A DNA stretch of 64,000 nucleotides from Simmondsia chinensis (taxonomy: Eukaryota > Streptophyta > Magnoliopsida > Caryophyllales > Simmondsiaceae), in contig JAGTTD010000022.1 of NCBI GenBank assembly GCA_018398585.1, positions 4,676,501 through 4,740,500 on the forward strand. Reading direction: 5' to 3'. A model generated the notes under the pieces. It did no database searches, was not told the DNA's origin, and saw only the letters and a list, made by a program, of their open reading frames with translations. Shown in pieces: positions 1 through 11,266 of this stretch; within the stretch, counting starts at the first letter, position 1; each line of letters opens with the position of its first letter. The position numbers and the translations under genes are program-made.

Positions 1-1140
1 AATACTATAAACAATATAAGCTAACACAATTTGACGAACCATACTAATCCATCTACGATTCTTCACTCTTGCTGTGAACCAATCAAATAAAGAGCGAAAA
101 TCAGAAGTTGAATCTACCTAAAATTGTCTTTCATATATTCCTGGAGTAGAAGCATTCAAAAAATAGATGACCAGAGGACTCACTTGAAGACTTCCATAGT
201 ACGAATCGACTTGGGAAAGTCCAACCACGATGCATCATCCACTCATTTGTGCACAACCCACCCTTTAGAAGTCTCCAAACAAAAAACCTATGTCTCGTAA
301 TAGCATCCCTCCACACTGTCCTTTTTCAATGCCATTGTGCATCCTTCTTATCAAAGCCGATACCATAGCATCCCCTCCACCATTCAACTTCACCCAACAA
401 TCTTTATAGCTCAAGATAGCCTTCCACATAGTGGAATCTAGAATACCGACTTTACATTCCTAATTTTTGTCTTTTTTATATAATAACTATGAACCCAAGC
501 TATCCAAAGAGAGTCCTCTGAGTTATTAATATTCCATAGAATCTTCAAAGTGCATGCACAATTCTGAGCATCAAGTTGGACTAATCCTAGACCTCCCTCG
601 TCAACTGGTAGATAAACATTAGCCCAAGACACTGGAACAAGGACTCTATTCCCACTACCTTTTTCCCATAAGAAACGGAAACATAGAGATCTAATATGGC
701 ACACTCACAGGCGTCAAGAAGACACTACTTCAATGCCCAAGTATCCCTCCCACCACTGTTCTAATCAACTCAACACGACCTGCATAAGAGAGATTTTTGC
801 CTTGCCAACTCAGAATTTTATTCTCAATTTTGTGAATTAATGGAGCATACCGATGGACTTGCAACTGAGAGCCAACAATGAGCACACTCAAGTAACGCAT
901 GGGTAAGAAATATTCATTACAGCCAAGCTCTTGCAAAATGTCAGCCCGAACCCCCTCACATACCCCCGCAAAACAAATCCCGGACTTCATAGCGTTAGGT
1001 TCAAGCCCAGTTACAGTTGCAAAGACCAATACCTTCTCCCATATACTTAATACCAAGGTTTTATCAACTCGAGCAAATAATAGTAAATCATCGGCAAACG
1101 ACAAGTGAGTTATATCAAGCTTTTATACTTTCACGTGCTT
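1..1140 (-). mobile_element. L1-type LINE fragment: reverse transcriptase C-terminal half and zf-RVT region, decayed
   Basis: Read on the minus strand, 1104-730 encodes a block with the reverse transcriptase active-site motif FADDLLLFA followed by the thumb-like stretch ending LSYAGRVELI, typical of plant L1 elements. Next, 704-438 encodes RFLWEKGSGNRVLVPVSW and GGLGLVQLDAQN, a region that follows the RT in plant L1 ORF2. Then 316-131 encodes a zinc-knuckle (zf-RVT) remnant with RHRFFVWRLLKGGLCTNEW and GHLFFEC. The pieces are in the correct order but separated by frameshifts and stops, so this is a dead copy. Its 3' end lies left of the window and its 5' end is lost near 1140. It is upstream of and opposite to the RING gene. 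Confidence 0.85.
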
Positions 1141-1320
1141 CATTCCATTAAGCAATTGGGACAAGCATTCCATAGAAAGTATTTTACTGTATTATTTAGA
1201 GGTTCCCATTTTAAAATCCCGAACTCTCCCATCTTGAATTTATATGCTATCACTTCTTCTTCTTTCCTTTAGACCTCCATTCCCCCATTTATGTCTATAT
1301 TTATATTCATATAAAAAGTT

Positions 1321-1612
1321 CAGAGAAGATTTAGTTTAGTTACTTGAGGTCAGATAATATATTTTTTAAGTACCTTGAGGTTTCAAAATACTTTTGAGTA
1401 TCTTAAACTTTGTTATCTTTTCTTTGAGGTACCCTCTGCTAACGGAACCTTGACGGAGTTAAGGAGAGGGTACCTAAAAAAAAGTTACCAAAGTTCGGGG
1501 TACTTAAAAAACATTTCAAAACTTTAGGCTACCTGAAAAATATATTTCCAAACCTTAGGAAACTTGAAAAATATATTACCAAACCTCAGATTATCTGAAC
1601 CAAATTTTCTCT
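1321..1612. mobile_element. Foldback MITE-like element, copy 1
   Basis: The left edge (CAGAGAAGATTTAGTTTAG) is inversely repeated at the right edge (CCAAATTTTCTCTAAG), and the pairing continues inward through motifs such as TTACCAAACCTCAGATTATC against its inverse. The centre holds the palindromic CTCTGCTAACGGAACCTTGACGGAGTTAAGGAGAG region. There is no coding capacity. I could not fix a target-site duplication, so the superfamily is unassigned. A related, more decayed copy lies at 2203-2393. Confidence 0.6.
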
Positions 1613-2202
1613 AAGATTAACTTTCTAGACCAAATAGGAAAAGAAATCCTTAAGAAGAGAAGCACTTGTAATTAAAATTATTTAGTTTCTCATTCCCATT
1701 TGTATTATACCGATTCAAAGCAATAACTACTATTAGTTACTTGGCATATGTAATTAAAGCATGTAATTGAGGTTGAAATTGTAATTAATTCCAATTATTC
1801 TTGGTTCATTTGTTAAAATTGGAATTGAAATTAGGATAATATTCATAGATACCTTTTGAAGTATTGGCCATAATTAAAGTGACTCTTCAAACTTTTAAAT
1901 TCAATAAAGACATTCTTAAACTATATATTAAAATCACAATCTTCCAACTTCTAATTTGATCAACGACACTCTTAAATTATTAACTAAATGCAATATGATC
2001 CCCAATATCAAACGTTTTATTAAAGACATGTGAAACTATTTAAAAAAAGTTGTTTCAAATATCTTAAGATTTAATGATACAGATTTTAGGTGCCTAAAGA
2101 TTTTAAAATAATACTAAAAAATTTAACTAAGAAAAAAATTATTCATAATCAAAATACTTTTAAATATTTAAAATAAATTTAAAAAAATTAAAATTCTTTG
2201 AA

Positions 2203-2393
2203 AAATTTGGTTCGGATACCCTAAGGTTTGGTAATATATATTTTTAGGTACCCTAATGTTTTGAAATGCTTAACTCTGTTAGAATACCGTTAGCAGAGAA
2301 TACTTGAAAACAAAGTTACCAAAATTCAGGGTACATAAAAGTACTTAAAAAATATATTACCGAATTTTAGGATATTCAAACTAATTTTTTTTC
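2203..2393. mobile_element. Foldback MITE-like element, copy 2
   Basis: It shares with the element at 1321-1612 the run TTTGGTAATATATATTTTTAGGTACC near its left edge, the central GTTAGAATACCGTTAGCAGAG, and an inverted right edge (ATATATTACCGAATTTTAGG). The two copies are about 600 bp apart in the flank of the RING gene. The sequence between them is AT-rich with no recognisable feature. Confidence 0.5.
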
Positions 2394-2439
2394 TTAATTT
2401 AAATGCACATAAATTATATTTTTTTAAAATAAATATTAT

Positions 2440-2787
2440 TTTTTATTTATATTAATAACATAATTTATTAATTATATCATATATAAAAGATAATCATAGA
2501 CCATGCATGTATTGCTCGGATAAAGTCTTGACAATCTCAGAATTCTGTAGTCACGAACAGACAAATCTGACTTCAGCTCCCATCACTTTATATGTGTCAC
2601 TCAATAAATATTTAAAATAAAAATAAAAAAGAAAAATAATTTTCCCCAATTTTTATTTTTAATTTTTCAATAAATAATGAAAATTAAATTCCTTGCTTAG
2701 TTCACCTTCTTCTTCTCTTTATTCCTGAAATTGGCGCACCTCTTTCACTTTCCAAATCTGTCTCTCTCTCTCTCTCCTCTCGCAGAG
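2440..2787 (+). promoter_or_regulatory. Presumed promoter and non-coding first exon of the RING gene
   Basis: An AT-rich stretch gives way to a pyrimidine-rich leader with a (TC)n run at about 2760-2776, a common plant 5' UTR signature. A good donor, CGCAGAG|GTAACT, follows at 2787/2788, and the intron begins with the TTAGGGTTT-type sequence typical of plant first introns. The matching acceptor is TTTTGCCAG|GA at 11218/11219. The transcription start is not visible; about 2700 is a guess. The exon-1 assignment is an inference from splice sites and leader composition. Confidence 0.5.
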
Positions 2788-3160
2788 GTAACTGCTTCTC
2801 ACCCTCTTTCTAAATTAGGGTTTCTATTTCTACTTTTTTGCGCCTAAATTCGATTGCATGTTCTAATTTGATGCTGTGTCTCTTCGAATTTCTTTCTGTT
2901 TTTTGATTGCGTATTTTTGTCGTCGTTAAATTTAGAGTTTTGTTACTAGTAGAGCAATAATTGATATTACCGGAGTGATGAGCAGTGAATAATAATAATA
3001 AATTTTCATAAAAGTTGGTGGCAGTTACTGGCCTAAATTTATTGAACTATGTATCTATTGATTGCGAAGTTAATGGTCTGTGATTGTGGATTTAATGTGG
3101 TTAAGTGATTGAGATTTGAGTTGTTTATTTATGTCTACCTGGTACCGTTGCTGGAATGGA

Positions 3161-6100
3161 CTATGCTTGGTATATAAGTCTTGTTATGAACTCCGTATGT
3201 TAGTTAAATGTGAATCTCAATAGGAATTGTAGGAAAAGAGACCAAGTATAAGTCTAGGGTGTTGCTCTACCTAATGCCAATTAGTTTTTAGGATGGAACC
3301 TCACTTGGGCTTATATGTGGAGCTCATGTGTGCCAACTCCATGGGTCGGGCCTAAAAGGTCGGGAAGAAAAATTTTAACAAGTCTTGAGCTATGGAGATT
3401 TTAGTTTCATAGTCGGTCATACCAAATTTTACTAATCCTTGTGTCTGATCCACAGAATTGTTATATATGAAGTCCCCGTACAAGTCCAAGTGAGGTTTGA
3501 TAGAAAATGAGTGGCAATATGTGGAGTAGGCTGGTAGGTTTTTTGTTGATCCTTTCTCTCATACAATTTTGATGTATGATAATTTAGCTATGCTCGCATA
3601 TGAAGTTTTCAACAAATTGCAATTGAGTAGCAATCAAGGCTATGAGGAAGACTTGTTTGCGGATAGTACGGGACCCAATTTTGACACGAACCCCACGTAA
3701 ATCAACATGTTTGCTATGTTATCAATTATTAGGGCAAACACGAATTCAATATGACTAACTTTCAGCTTTCGCACAAAACATTTGCTGTGCATAATCAAGA
3801 CTGAGGGGTATTTGTACAAAAATTAGGTGATATTCAAACAAGGCAACATCAAACAAAAGCAAACAGAAGATCTTACAAATGTTGATATTGTGCCGTGGTA
3901 AAAACCACTATCCTAAAAGACAATTTCACCGCTGCTTGGATGCACACATTATTACTAGCGGCCATCCTCCAGGATTAACGTAATCATATTTGACACCCTT
4001 GTCAAGCCCGTGCGCCACTTAACTTCACTCTAAAAGTACCTCGCTAAGTCAGGCTCCTCGTTAACCCTAAGGTTGTGTTTATGCGGAATAAAGGCAAAAG
4101 AGTGTTTTGGAACAAAGGAAATAGAGTCACAATAATAATGCAAGTACACGATCAAAGGGACAAAGAGATTGGATTAATTTGGGTGAGTTTGGACACCCTT
4201 GGCAATTGCCATTACCTTATTATATATACTCAAAGATACTTACAAGTGTGCATGAACCGTGTGTATTTCCCAAGGGGCACGGTTCATTCTCTAAGGGACA
4301 TGAATAATAAATAGGTACATGAATCTAGGCTAAATACATGGAATATTAAATGAACAAAATTGGGTGCACTCCCCTTGGGCTATGCGTGTCAAGAGGACCG
4401 TGTAAATGGTCCAAGAGACACGCCTCAGCAGCAAGGGACGCGACCTTTGGGGAAGGGCATGGGCGCCCGTGTCCGGTCCGTGTCTGGGCCTTGTCAAGTG
4501 CCCTGGGACGCGTCCCAGACACTATCAGGCGCGACCCAGACCTTGTCAAGGGCCCAGGGACGCGACCCAACGTTGTCAAGCGACATGCCTTTCCATTACA
4601 TACACGCATCAAGTAAAAATAAGGAAAAATAAGGAAGGCCTAGTACTTCCTAGGTCCTTCTAGTACATTATCGAAAATAAAAGGTACTATAATATTGGCG
4701 GTCCGTGACAATATGCTTGGTATATAAGTCTTGTTATGAACTCCGTATGTTAGTTAAATGTGAATCTCAATAGGAATTGTAGGAAAAGAGATCAAGTATA
4801 AGTCTAGTGTGTTGCTCTACCTAATGCCAATTAGTTTTTAGGATGGAACCTCACTTGGGCTTATATGTGGAGCTCATGTGTGCCAACTCCATGGGTCGGG
4901 CCTAAAAGGTCGGGAAGAAAAATTTTAACAAGTCTTGAGCTATGGAGATTTTAGTTTCATAGTCGGTCATACCAAATTTTACTAATCCTTGTGTCTGATC
5001 CACAGAATTGTTATATATGAAGTCCCCGTACAAGTCCAAGTGAGGTTTGATAGAAAATGAGTGGCAATATGTGGAGTAGGCTGGTAGGTTTTTTGTTGAT
5101 CCTTTCTCTCATACAATTTTGATGTATGATAATTTAGCTATGCTCGCATATGAAGTTTTCAACAAATTGCAATTGAGTAGCAATCAAGGCTATGAGGAAG
5201 ACTTGTTTGCGGATAGTACGGGACCCAATTTTGACACGAACCCCACGTAAATCAACATGTTTGCTATGTTATCAATTATTGGGGCAAACACGAATTCAAT
5301 ATGACTAACTTTCAGCTTTCGCACAAAACATTTGCTGTGCATAATCAAGACTGAGGGGTATTTGTACAAAAATAAGGTGATATTCAAACAAGGCAACATC
5401 AAACAAAAGCAAACAGAAGATCTTACAAATGTTGATATTGTGCCGTGGTAAAAACCACTATCCTAAAAGACAATTTCACCGCTGCTTGGATGCACACATT
5501 ATTACTAGCGGCCATCCTCCAGGATTAACGTAATCATATTTGACACCCTTGTCAAGCCCGTGCGCCACTTAACTTCACTCTGAAAGTACCTCGCTAAGTC
5601 AGGCTCCTCGTTAACCCTAAGGTTGTGTTTATGCGGAATAAAGGCAAAAGAGTGTTTTGGAACAAAGGAAATAGAGTCACAATAATAATGCAAGTACACG
5701 ATCAAAGGGACAAAGAGATTGGATTAATTTGGGTGAGTTTGGACACCCTTGGCAATTGCCATTACCTTATTATATATACTCAAAGATACTTACAAGTGTG
5801 CATGAACCGTGTGTATTTCCCAAGGGGCACGGTTCATTCTCTAAGGGACATGAATAATAAATAGGTACATGAATCTAGGCTAAATACATGGAATATTAAA
5901 TGAACAAAATTGGGTGCACTCCCCTTGGGCTATGCGTGTCAAGAGGACCGTGTAAATGGTCCAAGAGACACGCCTCAGCAGCAAGGGACGCGACCTTTGG
6001 GGAAGGGCATGGGCGCCCGTGTCCGGTCCGTGTCTGGGCCTTGTCAAGTGCCCTGGGACGCGTCCCAGACACTATCAGGCGCGACCCAGACCTTGTCAAG

Positions 6101-9100
6101 GGCCCAGGGACGCGACCCAACGTTGTCAAGCGACATGCCTTTCCATTACATACACGCATCAAGTAAAAATAAGGAAAAATAAGGAAGGCCTAGTACTTCC
6201 TAGGTCCTTCTAGTACATTATCGAAAATAAAAGGTACTATAATATTGGCGGTCCGTGACAATATGCTTGGTATATAAGTCTTGTTATGAACTCCGTATGT
6301 TAGTTAAATGTGAATCTCAATAGGAATTGTAGGAAAAGAGATCAAGTATAAGTCTAGTGTGTTGCTCTACCTAATGCCAATTAGTTTTTAGGATGGAACC
6401 TCACTTGGGCTTATATGTGGAGCTCATGTGTGCCAACTCCATGGGTCGGGCCTAAAAGGTCGGGAAGAAAAATTTTAACAAGTCTTGAGCTATGGAGATT
6501 TTAGTTTCATAGTCGGTCATACCAAATTTTACTAATCCTTGTGTCTGATCCACAGAATTGTTATATATGAAGTCCCCGTACAAGTCCAAGTGAGGTTTGA
6601 TAGAAAATGAGTGGCAATATGTGGAGTAGGCTGGTAGGTTTTTTGTTGATCCTTTCTCTCATACAATTTTGATGTATGATAATTTAGCTATGCTCGCATA
6701 TGAAGTTTTCAACAAATTGCAATTGAGTAGCAATCAAGGCTATGAGGAAGACTTGTTTGCGGATAGTACGGGACCCAATTTTGACACGAACCCCACGTAA
6801 ATCAACATGTTTGCTATGTTATCAATTATTGGGGCAAACACGAATTCAATATGACTAACTTTCAGCTTTCGCACAAAACATTTGCTGTGCATAATCAAGA
6901 CTGAGGGGTATTTGTACAAAAATAAGGTGATATTCAAACAAGGCAACATCAAACAAAAGCAAACAGAAGATCTTACAAATGTTGATATTGTGCCGTGGTA
7001 AAAACCACTATCCTAAAAGACAATTTCACCGCTGCTTGGATGCACACATTATTACTAGCGGCCATCCTCCAGGATTAACGTAATCATATTTGACACCCTT
7101 GTCAAGCCCGTGCGCCACTTAACTTCACTCTGAAAGTACCTCGCTAAGTCAGGCTCCTCGTTAACCCTAAGGTTGTGTTTATGCGGAATAAAGGCAAAAG
7201 AGTGTTTTGGAACAAAGGAAATAGAGTCACAATAATAATGCAAGTACACGATCAAAGGGACAAAGAGATTGGATTAATTTGGGTGAGTTTGGACACCCTT
7301 GGCAATTGCCATTACCTTATTATATATACTCAAAGATACTTACAAGTGTGCATGAACCGTGTGTATTTCCCAAGGGGCACGGTTCATTCTCTAAGGGACA
7401 TGAATAATAAATAGGTACATGAATCTAGGCTAAATACATGGAATATTAAATGAACAAAATTGGGTGCACTCCCCTTGGGCTATGCGTGTCAAGAGGACCG
7501 TGTAAATGGTCCAAGAGACACGCCTCAGCAGCAAGGGACGCGACCTTTGGGGAAGGGCATGGGCGCCCGTGTCCGGTCCGTGTCTGGGCCTTGTCAAGTG
7601 CCCTGGGACGCGTCCCAGACACTATCAGGCGCGACCCAGACCTTGTCAAGGGCCCAGGGACGCGACCCAACGTTGTCAAGCGACATGCCTTTCCATTACA
7701 TACACGCATCAAGTAAAAATAAGGAAAAATAAGGAAGGCCTAGTACTTCCTAGGTCCTTCTAGTACATTATCGAAAATAAAAGGTACTATAATATTGGCG
7801 GTCCGTGACAATATGCTTGGTATATAAGTCTTGTTATGAACTCCGTATGTTAGTTAAATGTGAATCTCAATAGGAATTGTAGGAAAAGAGATCAAGTATA
7901 AGTCTAGTGTGTTGCTCTACCTAATGCCAATTAGTTTTTAGGATGGAACCTCACTTGGGCTTATATGTGGAGCTCATGTGTGCCAACTCCATGGGTCGGG
8001 CCTAAAAGGTCGGGAAGAAAAATTTTAACAAGTCTTGAGCTATGGAGATTTTAGTTTCATAGTCGGTCATACCAAATTTTACTAATCCTTGTGTCTGATC
8101 CACAGAATTGTTATATATGAAGTCCCCGTACAAGTCCAAGTGAGGTTTGATAGAAAATGAGTGGCAATATGTGGAGTAGGCTGGTAGGTTTTTTGTTGAT
8201 CCTTTCTCTCATACAATTTTGATGTATGATAATTTAGCTATGCTCGCATATGAAGTTTTCAACAAATTGCAATTGAGTAGCAATCAAGGCTATGAGGAAG
8301 ACTTGTTTGCGGATAGTACGGGACCCAATTTTGACACGAACCCCACGTAAATCAACATGTTTGCTATGTTATCAATTATTGGGGCAAACACGAATTCAAT
8401 ATGACTAACTTTCAGCTTTCGCACAAAACATTTGCTGTGCATAATCAAGACTGAGGGGTATTTGTACAAAAATAAGGTGATATTCAAACAAGGCAACATC
8501 AAACAAAAGCAAACAGAAGATCTTACAAATGTTGATATTGTGCCGTGGTAAAAACCACTATCCTAAAAGACAATTTCACCGCTGCTTGGATGCACACATT
8601 ATTACTAGCGGCCATCCTCCAGGATTAACGTAATCATATTTGACACCCTTGTCAAGCCCGTGCGCCACTTAACTTCACTCTGAAAGTACCTCGCTAAGTC
8701 AGGCTCCTCGTTAACCCTAAGGTTGTGTTTATGCGGAATAAAGGCAAAAGAGTGTTTTGGAACAAAGGAAATAGAGTCACAATAATAATGCAAGTACACG
8801 ATCAAAGGGACAAAGAGATTGGATTAATTTGGGTGAGTTTGGACACCCTTGGCAATTGCCATTACCTTATTATATATACTCAAAGATACTTACAAGTGTG
8901 CATGAACCGTGTGTATTTCCCAAGGGGCACGGTTCATTCTCTAAGGGACATGAATAATAAATAGGTACATGAATCTAGGCTAAATACATGGAATATTAAA
9001 TGAACAAAATTGGGTGCACTCCCCTTGGGCTATGCGTGTCAAGAGGACCGTGTAAATGGTCCAAGAGACACGCCTCAGCAGCAAGGGACGCGACCTTTGG

Positions 9101-10212
9101 GGAAGGGCATGGGCGCCCGTGTCCGGTCCGTGTCTGGGCCTTGTCAAGTGCCCTGGGACGCGTCCCAGACACTATCAGGCGCGACCCAGACCTTGTCAAG
9201 GGCCCAGGGACGCGACCCAACGTTGTCAAGCGACATGCCTTTCCATTACATACACGCATCAAGTAAAAATAAGGAAAAATAAGGAAGGCCTAGTACTTCC
9301 TAGGTCCTTCTAGTACATTATCGAAAATAAAAGGTACTATAATATTGGCGGTCCGTGACAATATGCTTGGTATATAAGTCTTGTTATGAACTCCGTATGT
9401 TAGTTAAATGTGAATCTCAATAGGAATTGTAGGAAAAGAGATCAAGTATAAGTCTAGTGTGTTGCTCTACCTAATGCCAATTAGTTTTTAGGATGGAACC
9501 TCACTTGGGCTTATATGTGGAGCTCATGTGTGCCAACTCCATGGGTCGGGCCTAAAAGGTCGGGAAGAAAAACTTTAACAAGTTGAGCTATGGAGATTTT
9601 AGTTTCATAGTCGGTCATGCCAAATTTTACTGATCCTTGTGTCTGATCCACAGAATTGTTATATATGAAGTCCCCGTACAAGTCCAAGTGAGGTTTGATA
9701 GAAAATGAGTGGCAATATGTGGAGTAGGCTGGTAGGTTTTTTGTTGATCCTTTCTCTCATACAATTTTGATGTATGATAATTTAGCTATGCTCGCATATG
9801 AAGTTTTCAACAAATTGCAATTGAGTAGCAATCAAGGCTATGAGGAAGACTTGTTTGCGGATAGTACGGGACCCAATTTTGACACGAACTCCACGTGATT
9901 TATCATTTTAAGCGAATTTGAAAAATCAACATGTTTGCTATGTTATCAATTATTGGGGCAAACACGAATTCAATATGACTAACTTTCAGCTTTCGCACAA
10001 AACATTTGCTGTGCATAATCAAGACTGAGGGGTATTTGTACAAAAATAAGGTGATATTCAAACAAGGCAACATCAAACAAAAGCAAACAGAAGATCTTAC
10101 AAATGTTGATATTGCGCCATGGTAAAAACCACTATCCTAAAAGACAATTTCACTGCTGCTTGGATGCACACATTATTACTAGCGGCCATCCTCCAGGATT
10201 AACGTGATCATA
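3161..10212. repeat. Tandem array, 1,550-bp unit, four full copies plus a partial fifth, in RING intron 1
   Basis: The unit starts near TATGCTTGGTATATAAGTC at 3162, 4712, 6262, 7812 and 9362, a constant 1,550-bp period. Each unit has an A part (about 830 bp) and a GC-richer B part (720 bp); the order is ABABABABA. Copies 2, 3 and 4 look identical to me. Copy 1 differs at a handful of bases. The terminal A copy matches copies 2-4 to about 9570, then diverges and keeps about 27 bp at 9898-9924 that the others lack. Short frames on both strands recur in each unit only because the DNA repeats; none resembles a known protein, so I do not call genes. Part of A (the GGATGGAACCTCACTTGGGC region) recurs once in the MATE gene at 25800-26040. 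Confidence 0.95.
3991..4710. repeat. B segment of the 1,550-bp unit; possible solo LTR
   Basis: This 720-bp segment repeats at 5541-6260, 7091-7810 and 8641-9360. It starts TGACACCCTTGTC and ends GGTCCGTGACA, so it has TG...CA termini with roughly inverted ends (TGACAC against GTGACA), flanked by ATATT on the left and ATATG on the right, a near 5-bp duplication. This fits a solo LTR that inserted between two A copies before the array expanded. The 3' half is GC-rich, with repeated GGGACGCGACC- and CCTTGTCAAG-like motifs. The solo-LTR reading is inference. Confidence 0.4.
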
Positions 10213-11218
10213 CTCTTAACGTGCACTCCTTAATTGCAGGGTAGGAGTGCCACTAGAACTTTGTCCAAAGTATTTAGAGGGCGTGAACTAGAGAGAAGGA
10301 GAGAAGAAGAGTGTTTTGCTGATGGGAGGAAGGTCCTTTTGTAGTGCAAATGGTGCCTGTTGGGAAGGGATGCAACCCTCCCCAACAGTCACCAGCCTTA
10401 ATTTCAGTCTTGCGAAAGGGGGAGTTCATCAGCATGCTATGCTGGTGGATTTGGAAAAAGCAGACAATTAATAAAGCTCTGTTTGGAAATAGAGTTCCTT
10501 TTGGGAAAGGCCACACTTATATGTTGCTTCAGTATTATTCGAGAATTAATAATATATTTTCTGTAAAAAGAATACCCACACCCACGCTCGTGGCGAGCTG
10601 CGGTGCTTGCTTGTGTGGTCCCCATCGACCTCTTACCCAATAACTTAATTTAAGATGTTATTCACAGCAACCACGGGGGATGTTCAGGGAACATAGATCG
10701 CTCCTTGCCCGTTTATTTACAAAATTTTCATTCCATTGCCATATTGTGGTAGCCAAATACCGTTTTGACAACCATCGTCATGTAAATGCATGTCTTAGTG
10801 CTTTTAATACACAAAACATAGTAGTAATGTATTTCATGGACCTGTTAAATATCCTTTACTTGATGGCCATTATGTTGCATAAGAACCTTTCTTTGATTCC
10901 ACTCCATGGTCCTAATTGGTCTTATATTACATTCCCTTTATATGCGAAGCTTATACATAATGCATCTTGCAGCAAAAAGCTTTTAGCGTTTTGTTCGTAA
11001 TTGTTGTTTGTTGTTCATTTCTACCGCATAAACTTCTTATTCATGACGCATGATAGACAATCAACACCTTGTTTCTAGTTAGTTGTGACCCAATACTCTA
11101 ATGCATTATTAAGCTATGGAATAGTCCACGAAATCAATGTTTTAAAGGAGATAGAAATCTTTACTGATTTTATTTTGTAATTGATTATTTATCTCGTGGT
11201 TTGTTTTTGTTTTGCCAG
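10213..11218. other. Remainder of RING intron 1, no gene seen
   Basis: Unique sequence between the end of the tandem array and the acceptor TTTTGCCAG at 11218. Short frames on both strands around 10270-11000 show no recognisable domain and lie inside the intron. The stretch 10230-10620 has a mixed composition that could be an old LTR, but I found no paired terminal repeat. Confidence 0.5.
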
Positions 11219-11223
11219 GAACC

Positions 11224-11250
11224 ATGTCACATGAAGTTATAAACTTTTGA
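11224..11250 (+). promoter_or_regulatory. Upstream ORF in the RING gene 5' UTR
   Basis: The first ATG in exon 2 is at 11224, in the context GAACCATGT. It opens an eight-codon frame (MSHEVINF) that stops at 11248-11250, 16 bases before the main ATG at 11267. A short uORF this close to the main start could lower or tune translation by limiting reinitiation; that is inference. Exon 2 starts at 11219, so the uORF is certain to be in the mRNA if exons 1 and 2 are joined as proposed. Confidence 0.55.
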
Positions 11251-11266
11251 TAAATAAAAACTTGAG

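Noticed and set aside
4346..4663. Overlapping 85-90 codon frames on both strands, repeated in each array unit
   Set aside because: They lie in GC-rich repeat DNA, read equally on both strands, have no known domain, and recur only because the DNA is tandemly repeated.
3161..10212. A CRISPR-like or satellite centromere array
   Set aside because: The unit is 1,550 bp, with only five copies confined to one intron; this fits a local tandem duplication.
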